Of a stretch of 64,000 nt of DNA, positions 17,806 through 26,242 are shown in pieces (positions within the stretch are counted from its first letter, which is position 1; every line of letters starts with the position of its first letter). The stretch lies in NCBI GenBank assembly GCA_965661055.1, contig CBFICS010000001.1:248001-312000 (forward strand). The letters run 5' to 3'. The stretch comes from CBFHSF01 sp965661055 (lineage in GTDB: Bacteria; Bacteroidota; Bacteroidia; Flavobacteriales; Schleiferiaceae). The notes beneath the pieces are model-generated. The model did no database searches. It was not told where the DNA came from and saw only the letters and a program-made list of their open reading frames with translations. A program made the position numbers and the translations under genes.

Positions 17806-18243
17806 TTATCCGCCAAAGTTGTATCTGACGTTTAGACCAAAAGAATCGGCTCCAAATCGGGTGTCATCAATGACCCAGAAGGTTGGTCGCCAGTCTAAGC
17901 CAAGTACGATGGGAGCTCCGGTAAATCGGTATTCTAATCCCAATTCCCCAGAAACACCTAAGCTGAACGGATCGCCTAAAACTGCAGAAGGACCAACTCC
18001 TAAATACCAGTTAAAGGCCTCACCTCCTAGTGGTTTATAGATTAGATCCCACAAGGCCTCTACGGCAATTGCGTTGCTGTAAAAGCCAAGGTCTGCATGA
18101 ATTCGGCTACTTCCGACTCCGAATACCGCGTCAATTGCGGCGCCTCCGCCTCCGTTAACTCCACCAAAGCGAATACCCACTTCTTGAGCCGAAAGGGTGC
18201 CAATAGAAAAAATTGCAAATAAAATAAGTAATGTCTTTTTCAT
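17806..18243 (-). CDS. Small predicted outer-membrane beta-barrel protein
   Basis: 145 residues with a clear signal peptide (MKKTLLILFAIFSIGTLSAQ). The mature protein is Gly- and aromatic-rich with alternating strands (LGFYSNAIAVEALWDLIY, LGLEYRFTGAPIVLGLDW), as in small eight-stranded barrels, and ends NVRYNFGG. I do not recognise a named family. It is a single-gene unit with its own terminator and a long empty region upstream. Confidence 0.7.
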   Translation of the reverse strand: MKKTLLILFAIFSIGTLSAQEVGIRFGGVNGGGGAAIDAVFGVGSSRIHADLGFYSNAIAVEALWDLIYKPLGGEAFNWYLGVGPSAVLGDPFSLGVSGELGLEYRFTGAPIVLGLDWRPTFWVIDDTRFGADSFGLNVRYNFGG

Positions 18244-19046
18244 AGTATTAGGTTTAAATTTTACGTTGCTAAGACTTAGTTAAGGTCTTGATTTTTTTTT
18301 AATCATCAAATATTGTGATGAAATTTTGTAAAAGATTTGTTAAGCTTTGAATTGAATTTAATGTAATTGCCACCTTTTGAAATCCATTAATCAATTATTT
18401 TTTTTGTAACACGATTATTATCAATTAAATAGCTTTTTTGTTTTTGGTTTTCCTTGCTTTTTCAAATGGCGTATTCATTGACAAGACCTTTTGTAAGTGA
18501 GAGCTTGTTATTCTTTTAATGAACTCTAAGGCAAATCTTGCCATAAGTTTATTCTTCTTAATAACCCTGAAAAGGGATTGATCTTTTCTCAACTTTCGTG
18601 TTGTTTTATCATACTTTGCTTTTTTATTCAGATCATTCCCATAAAATTCAAAGTGACTTTTAATTATTTTTGGATTTTATTTAGATTCTGAAAATGAGGT
18701 AATTGAAAAGAATAACGCTCAATCCCTACGGCAGTAAGAACGACTTATTTCTGAGTTTATGGAATTCCCCTCTCTTTATTCTTCATGCGATTTTTTTTGA
18801 AATTGAAATTTGATTTATGAATGCTTGTTAATTATTTGTAAATTCCCAAACTTGAAACTCATAAGAAAGCTCATTGCCTTTTTGTGAATTTTTTTTGTAA
18901 GGCTTCGTTTTTTTAGGGCCATCAACACTTTTTTATGTAAAAGAGTGTTTGTACTCGCACTATGAATTTTGAGTCCAGAATAATCGACGCAGTAGAACGT
19001 CAATTTTAGAATGAGGATTTTTCCGTTAAACTATTTACCTGAAATA
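18244..19046. other. Long AT-rich region without a confident gene
   Basis: About 800 bp separate the small outer-membrane protein gene and the MbnP-like gene. No recognisable RNA or protein gene was found. On the reverse strand one frame stays open over 18425-18676 (separate entry), and another open stretch (18815-19003) is short, Lys-rich and without similarity I can recognise. Promoters for the flanking divergent genes must be here, but no clean TAnnTTTG element stands out. Confidence 0.6.
18425..18676 (-). other. Open frame of 84 codons without a good start; possible small gene or gene remnant
   Basis: From the stop at 18425-18427 the reverse strand is open for 84 codons, which is unlikely by chance in such AT-rich DNA. 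The translation is strongly basic with a helix-like stretch (MARFALEFIKRITSSHL) and ends KARKTKNKKAI. The only ATGs lie well inside the frame; the one at 18544 gives about 39 residues. I do not recognise it. It may be the 3' end of a decayed gene or a small basic protein. Confidence 0.3.
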
Positions 19047-20006
19047 ATGAAAAAAATAATTTTATTCACCGCCTTTGCAATATCAACACTCTCTGCATTA
19101 TCACAAAAGGATGTTTACTTTGTAATGAATCACTTTTTAGACTCTTCTCCCTTTCAATTTGATGCTTCTGCTACTAATAATATAGGGCAACAATTTGATT
19201 TGGACAGAGTTCAATACTATATTTCTGAAATTAAGCTTGTTCATGACGGGGGACAAATTACCGATGTGCCGTCTACTTGGTTGTTGGTTGATGCTGGATC
19301 GCCAGTCAATAAATTATTGGGCAACTTTTCCATAACCAATTTAGAGGCGATTAAGTTTGCTGTAGGGGTTGAAGCTGCTACCAATCACCTTGATCCTTCA
19401 ACCTACCCAATGACACATCCATTAGCTCCTCAAGCTCCTTCAATGCATTGGGGATGGACATCGGGTTACCGTTTTGCTGCTTTAGAGGGCAATTCTGGAA
19501 CTGGCTTTTCTCAAACCTTTGAATTACATGGGTTAGGCGACCAGAATTACTTCCCCATAACCCTCAATACAGCTGGTCAAGACAATAATGGAGATTTAAA
19601 TATTGTTATTAATGCTGATTACAAGGGAGCCCTGCAAGACATTAATGTTGCCTCAGGTCCTGTTTCTCACGGTGAATCTGGTGAGGCTAAGAAAATGTTG
19701 CAGAATTTCACCACTTATGTTTTCACTTCCGTGGAAGGAAATCAGTCTATTGGTGTAGAGGAAATGAAGTCTCAAAAGGTTTTGGTAGCCCCTAATCCTT
19801 CTAGTAACAATATTAAATTGTCCATTCAGGATAATACTTCAAAGGTAGAAGTGAAGGTAATCGATAGGGTGGGTAAAGTGGTTTACCAGTCTACCCTTAC
19901 CAATGATGAGGCAATTCTTCCAAAGCAAATTCCTGGAGTATACTTTGTAAACATCACCCAAAAGGGTGAAGTGGTAAAAACCATAAAAGTTGTTTACACT
20001 CATTAA
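19047..20006 (+). CDS. MbnP-family protein with T9SS type-A sorting domain
   Basis: 319 residues from the ATG that opens a normal signal peptide (MKKIILFTAFAIST). Residues about 20-230 fit the MbnP family: DVYFVMNHFLDSSPFQF at the start, the strand VQYYISEIKLV, and the conserved SMHWGWTSGYRFAALEG (Trp 135, Trp 137). The last 75 residues form a type-A sorting domain (VLVAPNPSSNNIKLSI...GVYFVNI). Characterised MbnP proteins bind copper after a partner di-heme enzyme, MbnH, oxidises a tryptophan to kynurenine. Here two di-heme enzymes follow immediately, so the same chemistry is likely. The protein should be exported by the type IX system to the cell surface. Confidence 0.8.
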   Translation: MKKIILFTAFAISTLSALSQKDVYFVMNHFLDSSPFQFDASATNNIGQQFDLDRVQYYISEIKLVHDGGQITDVPSTWLLVDAGSPVNKLLGNFSITNLEAIKFAVGVEAATNHLDPSTYPMTHPLAPQAPSMHWGWTSGYRFAALEGNSGTGFSQTFELHGLGDQNYFPITLNTAGQDNNGDLNIVINADYKGALQDINVASGPVSHGESGEAKKMLQNFTTYVFTSVEGNQSIGVEEMKSQKVLVAPNPSSNNIKLSIQDNTSKVEVKVIDRVGKVVYQSTLTNDEAILPKQIPGVYFVNITQKGEVVKTIKVVYTH

Positions 20007-20007
20007 T

Positions 20008-21093
20008 ATGAGGGGAAAAATAACCTTATTCGCATTAATGGCCCTAACAGCGGTTGTTTCTTGTAAAAAGGATGATCCTTTAGAACCAAATACCCCACAT
20101 TCAACTACTCCCCATGTTTTAGAAACTGGGACCTTTCCAGCACCTTCTATTGCTATTGACAATCCTCTTACCGAGGAGGGGGTTGGTTTAGGTCGAATGT
20201 TATTTTATGAGAAAATGCTTTCTGCAGACGGTTCCATGTCATGTGCATCATGTCATGTTCAAGAAAATGCTTTTTCAGACACCAATAGGTTTTCAATTGG
20301 TGTTGCGGGTTTTCCGGGAGGAAGGCAGGCCATGGGCGTTTTCAATATGGCGTGGAATTCTAACGAATTTTTTTGGGATGGAAGAGCTCATTTGTTAAGA
20401 GATCAGGCTCTCTTGCCTATACAAGATTCATTAGAAATGGCAGAATCTTTAGAGAATACCATTTTAAAATTGTCTAGTTCTTCAATGTACCGCTCAAAGT
20501 TTTACCAGGCCTTTGGTTCTACGGAAATTACAAGCTTGAAAATGTCATTAGCACTAGAACAGTTTATGAATAGTATTGTCAGTATAAACAGCAAGTTTGA
20601 CCGAGTAGAGTCCGGAGTAGAAACATATACTCCTAGCGAAGCTAAAGGTAGAAAATTGTTTTTTGCTGAGTATAATCCATTTTTTCCAGACTCTAGCGGT
20701 GCCGATTGTGCACATTGTCATACTCCGAAAAACTTTGAGAATGATAAGTACATGAACAATGGATTAGATGCGGGACCAGATATTCAAGATATTGGTAGAG
20801 AAAAAGTAACCAATAATCCGATGGATAGAGGAAAGATGAAGGTTACTTCTTTGAGGAATATTGAAGTCACCCCTCCGTACATGCACGACGGTAGGTTTAA
20901 TACCCTCGAAGAGGTGGTTGAACACTATAATTCTGGAATAAAACCTTCGCCGTCTCTAGATCCAGCGTTAGATAACACAAGAGCAACCGGCCTAATGCTT
21001 TCGGCTCAAGACAAAGCCGATCTAGTAGCTTTTTTAAAAACCTTGACAGATGATGATTTGTTAACCAATCCCGAATATTCAGATCCGTTTTAG
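20008..21093 (+). CDS. Di-heme cytochrome c peroxidase/MauG/MbnH-family lipoprotein
   Basis: 361 residues with a lipoprotein signal (lipobox VVSC, Cys 19) and two c-type heme sites, CASCH (79-83) and CAHCH (234-238). Between and after them are typical family stretches (FFWDGRAHLLRDQALLPIQDS, SLRNIEVTPPYMHDGRF). Members use H2O2 or high-valent iron to oxidise a protein or small substrate in the periplasm. The ATG follows the MbnP stop by 1 bp, so the two genes are translationally linked, the arrangement of mbnP-mbnH pairs. Whether it is a peroxidase or a protein-modifying oxidase cannot be settled from sequence. Confidence 0.88.
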   Translation: MRGKITLFALMALTAVVSCKKDDPLEPNTPHSTTPHVLETGTFPAPSIAIDNPLTEEGVGLGRMLFYEKMLSADGSMSCASCHVQENAFSDTNRFSIGVAGFPGGRQAMGVFNMAWNSNEFFWDGRAHLLRDQALLPIQDSLEMAESLENTILKLSSSSMYRSKFYQAFGSTEITSLKMSLALEQFMNSIVSINSKFDRVESGVETYTPSEAKGRKLFFAEYNPFFPDSSGADCAHCHTPKNFENDKYMNNGLDAGPDIQDIGREKVTNNPMDRGKMKVTSLRNIEVTPPYMHDGRFNTLEEVVEHYNSGIKPSPSLDPALDNTRATGLMLSAQDKADLVAFLKTLTDDDLLTNPEYSDPF

Positions 21094-21099
21094 TAATTT

Positions 21100-21132
21100 A
21101 CACTCTCTAGTAGACCTAGAGGGTGTTTTTTT
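21100..21132 (+). terminator. Terminator-like hairpin directly before the second di-heme gene
   Basis: An 11-bp stem (one G-U pair) and 5-nt loop followed by a seven-T run that ends just before the ATG at 21133. It looks like a complete rho-independent terminator, yet the next gene starts right at its end, so it may work as an attenuator. Confidence 0.7.
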
Positions 21133-22149
21133 ATGAAAAGAATAGTTACTTATAGCATTGTTTTGGCGCTTTTTGCCCTTTTGAGTTGTGAAAAGGATCA
21201 GATGACCAGTAGCCCTGTATCGGTTTCCTATTTAAAAGTGCCCGAAGGATTTCCAACGCCTGATTTTCCAGTAGATAATCAATATTCTAACGCTAGATGG
21301 AAACTGGGAAAAAAGCTGTTTTTTGATCCTATTTTAAGCAAAGATTCTACCATGTCTTGTGGTTCTTGTCATAAGGCACAATATGGTTTTGCCGACAGAA
21401 AACCCTTTTCGCCTGGAGTAGGAAATAGTCCTGGGGTTCGCAATGCAAGTACTTTGACCAACGTGGCATATAATCCCTATTTTGTAAGTGAAGGAAGCGT
21501 GCCAACCCTTGAAATGCAAATTTTGGTTCCCATTCAAGAACGCAACGAGTTTAACCACAACATAGTTGATATTGTAAATATCGCCGCGAATCGCAAAGAT
21601 CTTCAAGACATGAGTCAAGAGGCCTATGGTAGAACTCTTGATCCCTTTGTCATTACTCGATCAATATCTGTTTTTGAACGTACCTTACTAAGTGGTAACA
21701 GTTATTACGATCAGTTTCATCGCGGTAACCCATCTGCCATGAGCACAGAGGCTAAGCTAGGTGAAGATTTGTTTTTCGGAAAAGCAGGCTGTTCAAATTG
21801 TCATGGGGGATTTAATTTTACCGATTATAGTTTCAAAAATAATGGATTAGACTCTGTTTACACTGATGTGGGAAGGTTGAGGTTTACGGGAGACAGCGCA
21901 GATTTCGGGCTGTTTAAGGTACCTACTTTGAGAAATATTGAATTGACAGCTCCTTATATGCACAATGCAAAGTTTATTGACCTAGAGCAAGTGGTTGATC
22001 ATTATAATAAAGGAGGAGAAACTTTTGTTAATAAGAGCTCTGATATATTGCCCCTGAATTTGACCCCTGTTGAAAAAGCTCAACTGGTGGCTTTTTTAAA
22101 GTCTCTGACAGACGAAGACTTTGTCTCTGACCCTAGATGGGATGAGTAG
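21133..22149 (+). CDS. Second di-heme cytochrome c peroxidase/MauG/MbnH-family lipoprotein
   Basis: 338 residues with lipobox LLSC (Cys 19) and two heme sites, CGSCH (76-80) and CSNCH (220-224). It shares with its upstream neighbour the core motifs MSCGSCHKAQYGFAD, LVPIQERNEF, VPTLRNIELTAPYMHNAKF and a C-terminal LVAFLKSLTDEDF. It is a paralogue, not a copy. The typical di-heme peroxidase PYMHDG motif reads PYMHNA here. It is probably a periplasm-facing outer-membrane or inner-membrane lipoprotein acting with the MbnP-like protein, or a separate hydrogen-peroxide scavenger. Confidence 0.87.
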   Translation: MKRIVTYSIVLALFALLSCEKDQMTSSPVSVSYLKVPEGFPTPDFPVDNQYSNARWKLGKKLFFDPILSKDSTMSCGSCHKAQYGFADRKPFSPGVGNSPGVRNASTLTNVAYNPYFVSEGSVPTLEMQILVPIQERNEFNHNIVDIVNIAANRKDLQDMSQEAYGRTLDPFVITRSISVFERTLLSGNSYYDQFHRGNPSAMSTEAKLGEDLFFGKAGCSNCHGGFNFTDYSFKNNGLDSVYTDVGRLRFTGDSADFGLFKVPTLRNIELTAPYMHNAKFIDLEQVVDHYNKGGETFVNKSSDILPLNLTPVEKAQLVAFLKSLTDEDFVSDPRWDE

Positions 22150-22327
22150 GAGTTTTCATGAATTGCTTTGTCATTTACAGGTCAACACGGAGGCAAAGGT
22201 CCAAATAAAAAATTCGTAATCAATCCGTGTTATCAGGTATGTGATTGGTGATGAAAACATTTGTTTTGAATGAAAAGACACCTAGGTTTTCAACGCGGAA
22301 TGTACCCTTGTGTAAAGCCATTTATTG

Positions 22328-22858
22328 ATGAAAATAATTATTGCCTCTACAAGCCTTTTACTCTTATTGAGTTGTCAATCAAGTTCAATTAAGCCAGAAC
22401 CTATACCTATGGATGAATCAACCACAAAAGCTTCTAACGATACAACTCCCAAGGTTTTGGGCATCGGAGGTATCTTCTTTTTTTCTGAAAACACCGATAG
22501 TTTAAAGAATTGGTACTCTGAAAATTTAGGAATTGAAACTAACGAATGGGGAGCTAGCTTTGAATCTCGAGATGCAAAAAATCCTGATGAGATTAACTAC
22601 TTGCAATGGAGTCCGTTTGCCACCGGAAGTGAATATTTTTCTCCCTCAAAAAAGGATTTTATGATTAACTACAGAGTTCAAAATATTGAAGGACTTGTAG
22701 AAAAGCTTAGAAAAAACGGAGTTCAAATTGTGGATTCAATAGTTGAGTATGACTACGGAAAGTTTGTTCATATTATGGATGATGAGGGAAATAAAATTGA
22801 ACTTTGGGAACCTGTGGATCAGGCGCTAACTGAATTAGATGGCAAAACCAATTCTTAA
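22328..22858 (+). CDS. VOC (glyoxalase/bleomycin-resistance) superfamily lipoprotein
   Basis: 176 residues from ATG 22328 (a TTG one codon earlier is less likely). A lipoprotein signal (lipobox LLSC) is followed by one VOC domain: GIGGIFFFSENTDSLKNWYSENLG, then VQNIEGLVEKLRKNG, VHIMDDEGNKIELWEP. VOC proteins use a beta-alpha-beta-beta-beta fold to bind metal or small molecules. A lipid-anchored VOC protein is unusual, since most are cytoplasmic. The spacing to the di-heme gene is about 180 bp, so it may be a separate unit. Confidence 0.83.
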   Translation: MKIIIASTSLLLLLSCQSSSIKPEPIPMDESTTKASNDTTPKVLGIGGIFFFSENTDSLKNWYSENLGIETNEWGASFESRDAKNPDEINYLQWSPFATGSEYFSPSKKDFMINYRVQNIEGLVEKLRKNGVQIVDSIVEYDYGKFVHIMDDEGNKIELWEPVDQALTELDGKTNS

Positions 22859-22913
22859 AAGACCTTTCAAAAAAATAATGAATGATAGATTTTTGGGAAA
22901 AGAGTTTTGTTGA

Positions 22914-23213
22914 AAAGGGACTGATGAGGGGAGAAAAAACTCTGTCTCTGCCGTTGAGGTGGCTGAGCTTTTTGCTCATGAAATACTAGATGCCTTAATT
23001 TAATTCTTTTATGGGCAAAGAGTTTCTTACCAAGACAAGGAGCAGCTTGTAAAAGGAAATTTATACTTTTTTTCAGGAGTGATCTAAAATAGGTTAGGTG
23101 ACCGGGCCTCCGCTTTAGAAAACTTTAGAAAGGCCCAAGAGGTTTTTTCAGGAATTCTAGATTCCGACCACGAGGTGTTTAGGGTGATTGAATCTTATAT
23201 GAAAGCAGAGTAG
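22914..23213 (+). pseudogene. Decayed TPR-like gene fragment
   Basis: One frame reads sensible protein over about 100 codons, broken by two in-frame TAA codons (23001-23003 and 23085-23087), and ends at TAG 23211-23213. Segments include SAVEVAELFAHEILDALI, then YGQRVSYQDKEQLVKGNLYF and, after the second stop, RASALENFRKAQEVFSGILD. The last piece has the helix-turn-helix pattern of tetratricopeptide (kinesin-light-chain-like) repeats. There is no start codon in frame near its beginning. It is best read as the 3' remnant of a TPR protein gene. Confidence 0.6.
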
Positions 23214-23232
23214 GTAGGGTAGAATAAAGTGG

Positions 23233-24126
23233 TTAGTATTTTTGATACCATTCAAAGGCAGTTTCTTGAATGTTCTGTTTGTTTTCTCGAATGTACTCGA
23301 GAAAAGCTTTTGCTACGGGTGAAAAACTCTTCCCTTTTAACCAGATGAGCCTCCATTCAGTGATAATAGGTAATCCCTTGGCTGGGAGAATGTGTAATTG
23401 CTCTTTTTCAAGTTCATTGTGATTCCCTATCAATGGCATAATGGAGTTTCCTAGTCCGGCGATAACAGCTTGCTTAACCGCTTCGTTTGAGGTGAGTTCA
23501 AGTTTTTTTGTGTCTTTTTCTCCCGAAACACCAAAGTATTTCTCCATGGCCTGTCGAGTGGCTGATCCTGGTTCTCTGTAAATTAAAGCCTTTTTAGTAT
23601 CCCTTTTCACATCAGAGCTGAAGAGGTAAAGTTTATTTGTAATTAAAATTTCTTCTTCAATATTTAATTTGTCCGGCACTACAGAGACAAAGGCAAAGTC
23701 AGTTTCATTTTTTAAGATACTCTCCATTACTTGGCTTTTATTGGTGACATCTAGTTGAAGATCAATGCCTTTGTGAACTTTCATGAAGCCTGATAAAAAG
23801 TACGGGAGAACATATTTACCCGTTGAAGCCGATGATATTTTGAGCTTTCCAGTTAAAAATCCCTGGTAATCATGGGTTTTGTAATTAATGGCTTCCATTT
23901 CATTCAATACCCTCTCAGCTATTTGTCCAATCTCTTTTCCGAATTCAGTGATATAAAGCCTTCTACCGATCACTTCCGTTAATGGAATGTCGAATTGATC
24001 TTGAAAATTTCTTAACTGAATTGATACGGCAGGCTGGGTCATAAAAAGCTCTTCTGCAGCCTTTGTAATGCTTTGAGTTTGAATAACCTTAGCGAAGATT
24101 CTTAATTGGTTTACGGTATAGTTCAT
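23233..24126 (-). CDS. LysR-type transcriptional regulator
   Basis: 297 residues. The N-terminal winged helix-turn-helix (about 1-65, TQSITKAAEELFMTQPAVSIQLRN) is followed by a periplasmic-binding-like effector domain (about 90-295). The opening YTVNQLRIFAKVIQTQSIT resembles CbbR/CysB-like regulators of carbon and sulfur genes. It is divergent from the small gene plus dabB-dabA, with about 85 bp between the starts, so it most likely controls that operon; the effector could be a C3-C5 metabolite or bicarbonate status, which is inference. Confidence 0.9.
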   Translation of the reverse strand: MNYTVNQLRIFAKVIQTQSITKAAEELFMTQPAVSIQLRNFQDQFDIPLTEVIGRRLYITEFGKEIGQIAERVLNEMEAINYKTHDYQGFLTGKLKISSASTGKYVLPYFLSGFMKVHKGIDLQLDVTNKSQVMESILKNETDFAFVSVVPDKLNIEEEILITNKLYLFSSDVKRDTKKALIYREPGSATRQAMEKYFGVSGEKDTKKLELTSNEAVKQAVIAGLGNSIMPLIGNHNELEKEQLHILPAKGLPIITEWRLIWLKGKSFSPVAKAFLEYIRENKQNIQETAFEWYQKY

Positions 24127-24210
24127 AAAATATCCTTATGATTAACATAATAAAGATAAATAAAAATATATGAAATAAACTAGAGAGATTTGCAGCAAAA
24201 TAAAACTATT

Positions 24211-24510
24211 ATGATGAATCTTGAAGGAAATCAGCTAGTTGCTACCAAGCAGTTTGAACTCATTAATGGTGAATTTTCACCAGCAGATGCTAAAGATATT
24301 CTTACGCATTTGTTTCAGGAAAAAATCAACTTTCACAAAGTAAAAAATTTGAATAGCCATCTGCGTGAAGGGCATGGTTGTGCGGTTAACGTCAACCGTG
24401 CAGAAGAGCTCATGAAAACCAAAGAGGAGGTTTTAGAGCTTTTGAGAAATGCAGATTATGAAGGGCAAAAGCTCGTTATATCAGCTAAAATATCTATAGA
24501 GCTTATTTAA
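24211..24510 (+). CDS. Small protein of unknown function, first gene of the DAB operon
   Basis: 99 residues, no signal peptide or membrane segment. Features: FELINGEFSPADAKDILTHLF near 20-40, an HLREGHGC stretch in the middle, and a helix EELMKTKEEVLELLRNADYEG near 70-90. I do not recognise a named family. It is 21 bp upstream of dabB, on the same strand, and immediately follows the LysR intergenic region. This suggests a regulatory or accessory part of the bicarbonate uptake system. The first ATG (24211) is preferred; a TTG upstream is less likely. Confidence 0.75.
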   Translation: MMNLEGNQLVATKQFELINGEFSPADAKDILTHLFQEKINFHKVKNLNSHLREGHGCAVNVNRAEELMKTKEEVLELLRNADYEGQKLVISAKISIELI

Positions 24511-24531
24511 TCAGTTCTAATAAATCTACTG

Positions 24532-26214
24532 ATGATGAATATTAACTTCTATACAACGACTATCCTACTCTCCACTTTGTGGTTTGTTGTGACCTCATTT
24601 TTCTCATATTTAAAACCAGGACTAAGGCCAAAATTGATTATTTCGCTTTCGGTGCTCGCTACTGGATTTGGTCTTTTTGCTTCACTTGTTGCCGGGTATG
24701 GTGTTTACACGAGTGACCTTATTCAAATATTTTTGGTTGAAAATCCATACTTTGAAATTAGCTTGAGATTAGATTCCCTCAGTGTAATCATGTTTAGCAT
24801 GATTTCTATCATTGGGTTTGTGGTAATGAAATTTTCATTTAACTACTTAGACGGAGATAATCGCCAGGGAATTTTTTTAGGCCGACTTGCCTTAACCATT
24901 GCTTCTGTCCAATTTTTGGTCCTCTCAGGAAGCTTACTCACATTCTTTGCTTCTTGGGTTTTAACAAGCATATGTCTGCATAGACTATTGGTCTTTTATC
25001 CTGAAAGAATAGGAGCAAGGGTTTCTGCAAAAAAGAAGTTTTGGGTTGCAAGGTTAAGTGACATGAGTCTTTTAGTAGCCTTTACCTTTTTGTTTCTTGA
25101 ATTTGGAAATGGAAACCTAGAAATGATTTTTAGCCAAATTAAATCTGTAGACTCTTTGGTAAAGCTTTCGGGCAATGTTTCTTGGGCGGCATTATTTATA
25201 GCCTTTGCGGCCTTTTTTAAATCAGCTCAATTACCGACTCATGGCTGGTTGATTGAAGTTATGGAGACCCCAACCCCAGTTTCAGCACTTCTGCATGCCG
25301 GCCTTTTGAACGCGGGTCCCTTTTTACTTATCAGAATGTCTAACGTCCTAGAGACTTCTTCGTATGTCTTAGCGTTGATCATTGCCGTTGGAGGAATCAC
25401 GGCCCTGTACGGAACCCTTGCAAATGCTACACAAACTTCTATCAAAACCAGTTTAGGGTATTCAAGTGTGGCCCATATGGGATTTAGTATAATGGTATGT
25501 GGAATTGGTGTGTATCCAGCGGCTATGCTGCACTTGGTAGGACATTCTTTCTATAAAGCGCATTCGTTTTTATCCTCGGGAAGTGCCATTGAGGTTTATA
25601 TGGCTTCTCGAGTTTCTAAATCTATAAAACAAGGCTCAATACTGCGTATAGGTTTGGGGGCTTTATTGGCCTTGGTTGTTTTTTCAGCAGGAATCTACTT
25701 TATGCCTTTTGATCCACAAGATTTAGGAATGTGGATGGTAAGTGCCTTTGTTTTCTTAGGAATAGCAAGCTTAATGGCCAATTCAACGGATGTTCAATGG
25801 GACCTTAACCTTGTCTTGAGAACCCTAGGGGCGGGGGTTTTGGTAACTGCAATGTTTTTTGGTTTAGAGTACATGTCTCACGCCATTCTTTCCTCACAAG
25901 TACCTCCTTTACGACTGCCCACTACACTGCATATTTCTATTGTCGTGTTGTTGCTGTTCGCATTTAGCACAGTGATTTTTATTCAACAAACCGCCGCTAA
26001 GTGGCAAGATAGAAAATGGGTTAGAGTATGGTCAGTTCATTTTAGGAATGGACTTTATTTGAACGCAGTTTTTGATAGAATTATCGGAACCTTTTCGCTA
26101 AACCAAAGTGGCCTGGAAGAGGAAGAAGTTATGTACCTGGATTTAAAAGAGGAAAAAGATCCATCGATCTACTCTGTCAAGCATATTGTGTTAAAACAAT
26201 CAATCGAAGCCTAG
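24532..26214 (+). CDS. dabB: DabB-like proton-channel subunit (NuoL/MrpA family)
   Basis: 560 residues with more than ten hydrophobic helices and the core motifs of the complex I L-subunit family: AAFFKSAQLPTHGWL, MEVMETPTPVSALLHAG-like (EVMETPTPVSALLHAGLLNAG), and SLGYSSVAHMGF. It lacks the long C-terminal arm of NuoL and is directly followed by a DUF2309 (DabA) gene. In the DAB system the two proteins form a membrane complex that turns CO2 into bicarbonate, apparently driven by a cation gradient. It therefore belongs to inorganic carbon uptake rather than respiration. Confidence 0.9.
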   Translation: MMNINFYTTTILLSTLWFVVTSFFSYLKPGLRPKLIISLSVLATGFGLFASLVAGYGVYTSDLIQIFLVENPYFEISLRLDSLSVIMFSMISIIGFVVMKFSFNYLDGDNRQGIFLGRLALTIASVQFLVLSGSLLTFFASWVLTSICLHRLLVFYPERIGARVSAKKKFWVARLSDMSLLVAFTFLFLEFGNGNLEMIFSQIKSVDSLVKLSGNVSWAALFIAFAAFFKSAQLPTHGWLIEVMETPTPVSALLHAGLLNAGPFLLIRMSNVLETSSYVLALIIAVGGITALYGTLANATQTSIKTSLGYSSVAHMGFSIMVCGIGVYPAAMLHLVGHSFYKAHSFLSSGSAIEVYMASRVSKSIKQGSILRIGLGALLALVVFSAGIYFMPFDPQDLGMWMVSAFVFLGIASLMANSTDVQWDLNLVLRTLGAGVLVTAMFFGLEYMSHAILSSQVPPLRLPTTLHISIVVLLLFAFSTVIFIQQTAAKWQDRKWVRVWSVHFRNGLYLNAVFDRIIGTFSLNQSGLEEEEVMYLDLKEEKDPSIYSVKHIVLKQSIEA

Positions 26215-26242
26215 AAGTATTAGACTATCAAAAATCGGCCTT

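Noticed and set aside
18815..19003. 62-codon reverse frame upstream of the MbnP-like gene
   Set aside because: Lys-rich from AT-rich DNA, poor start, not continuous with the open frame at 18425-18676.
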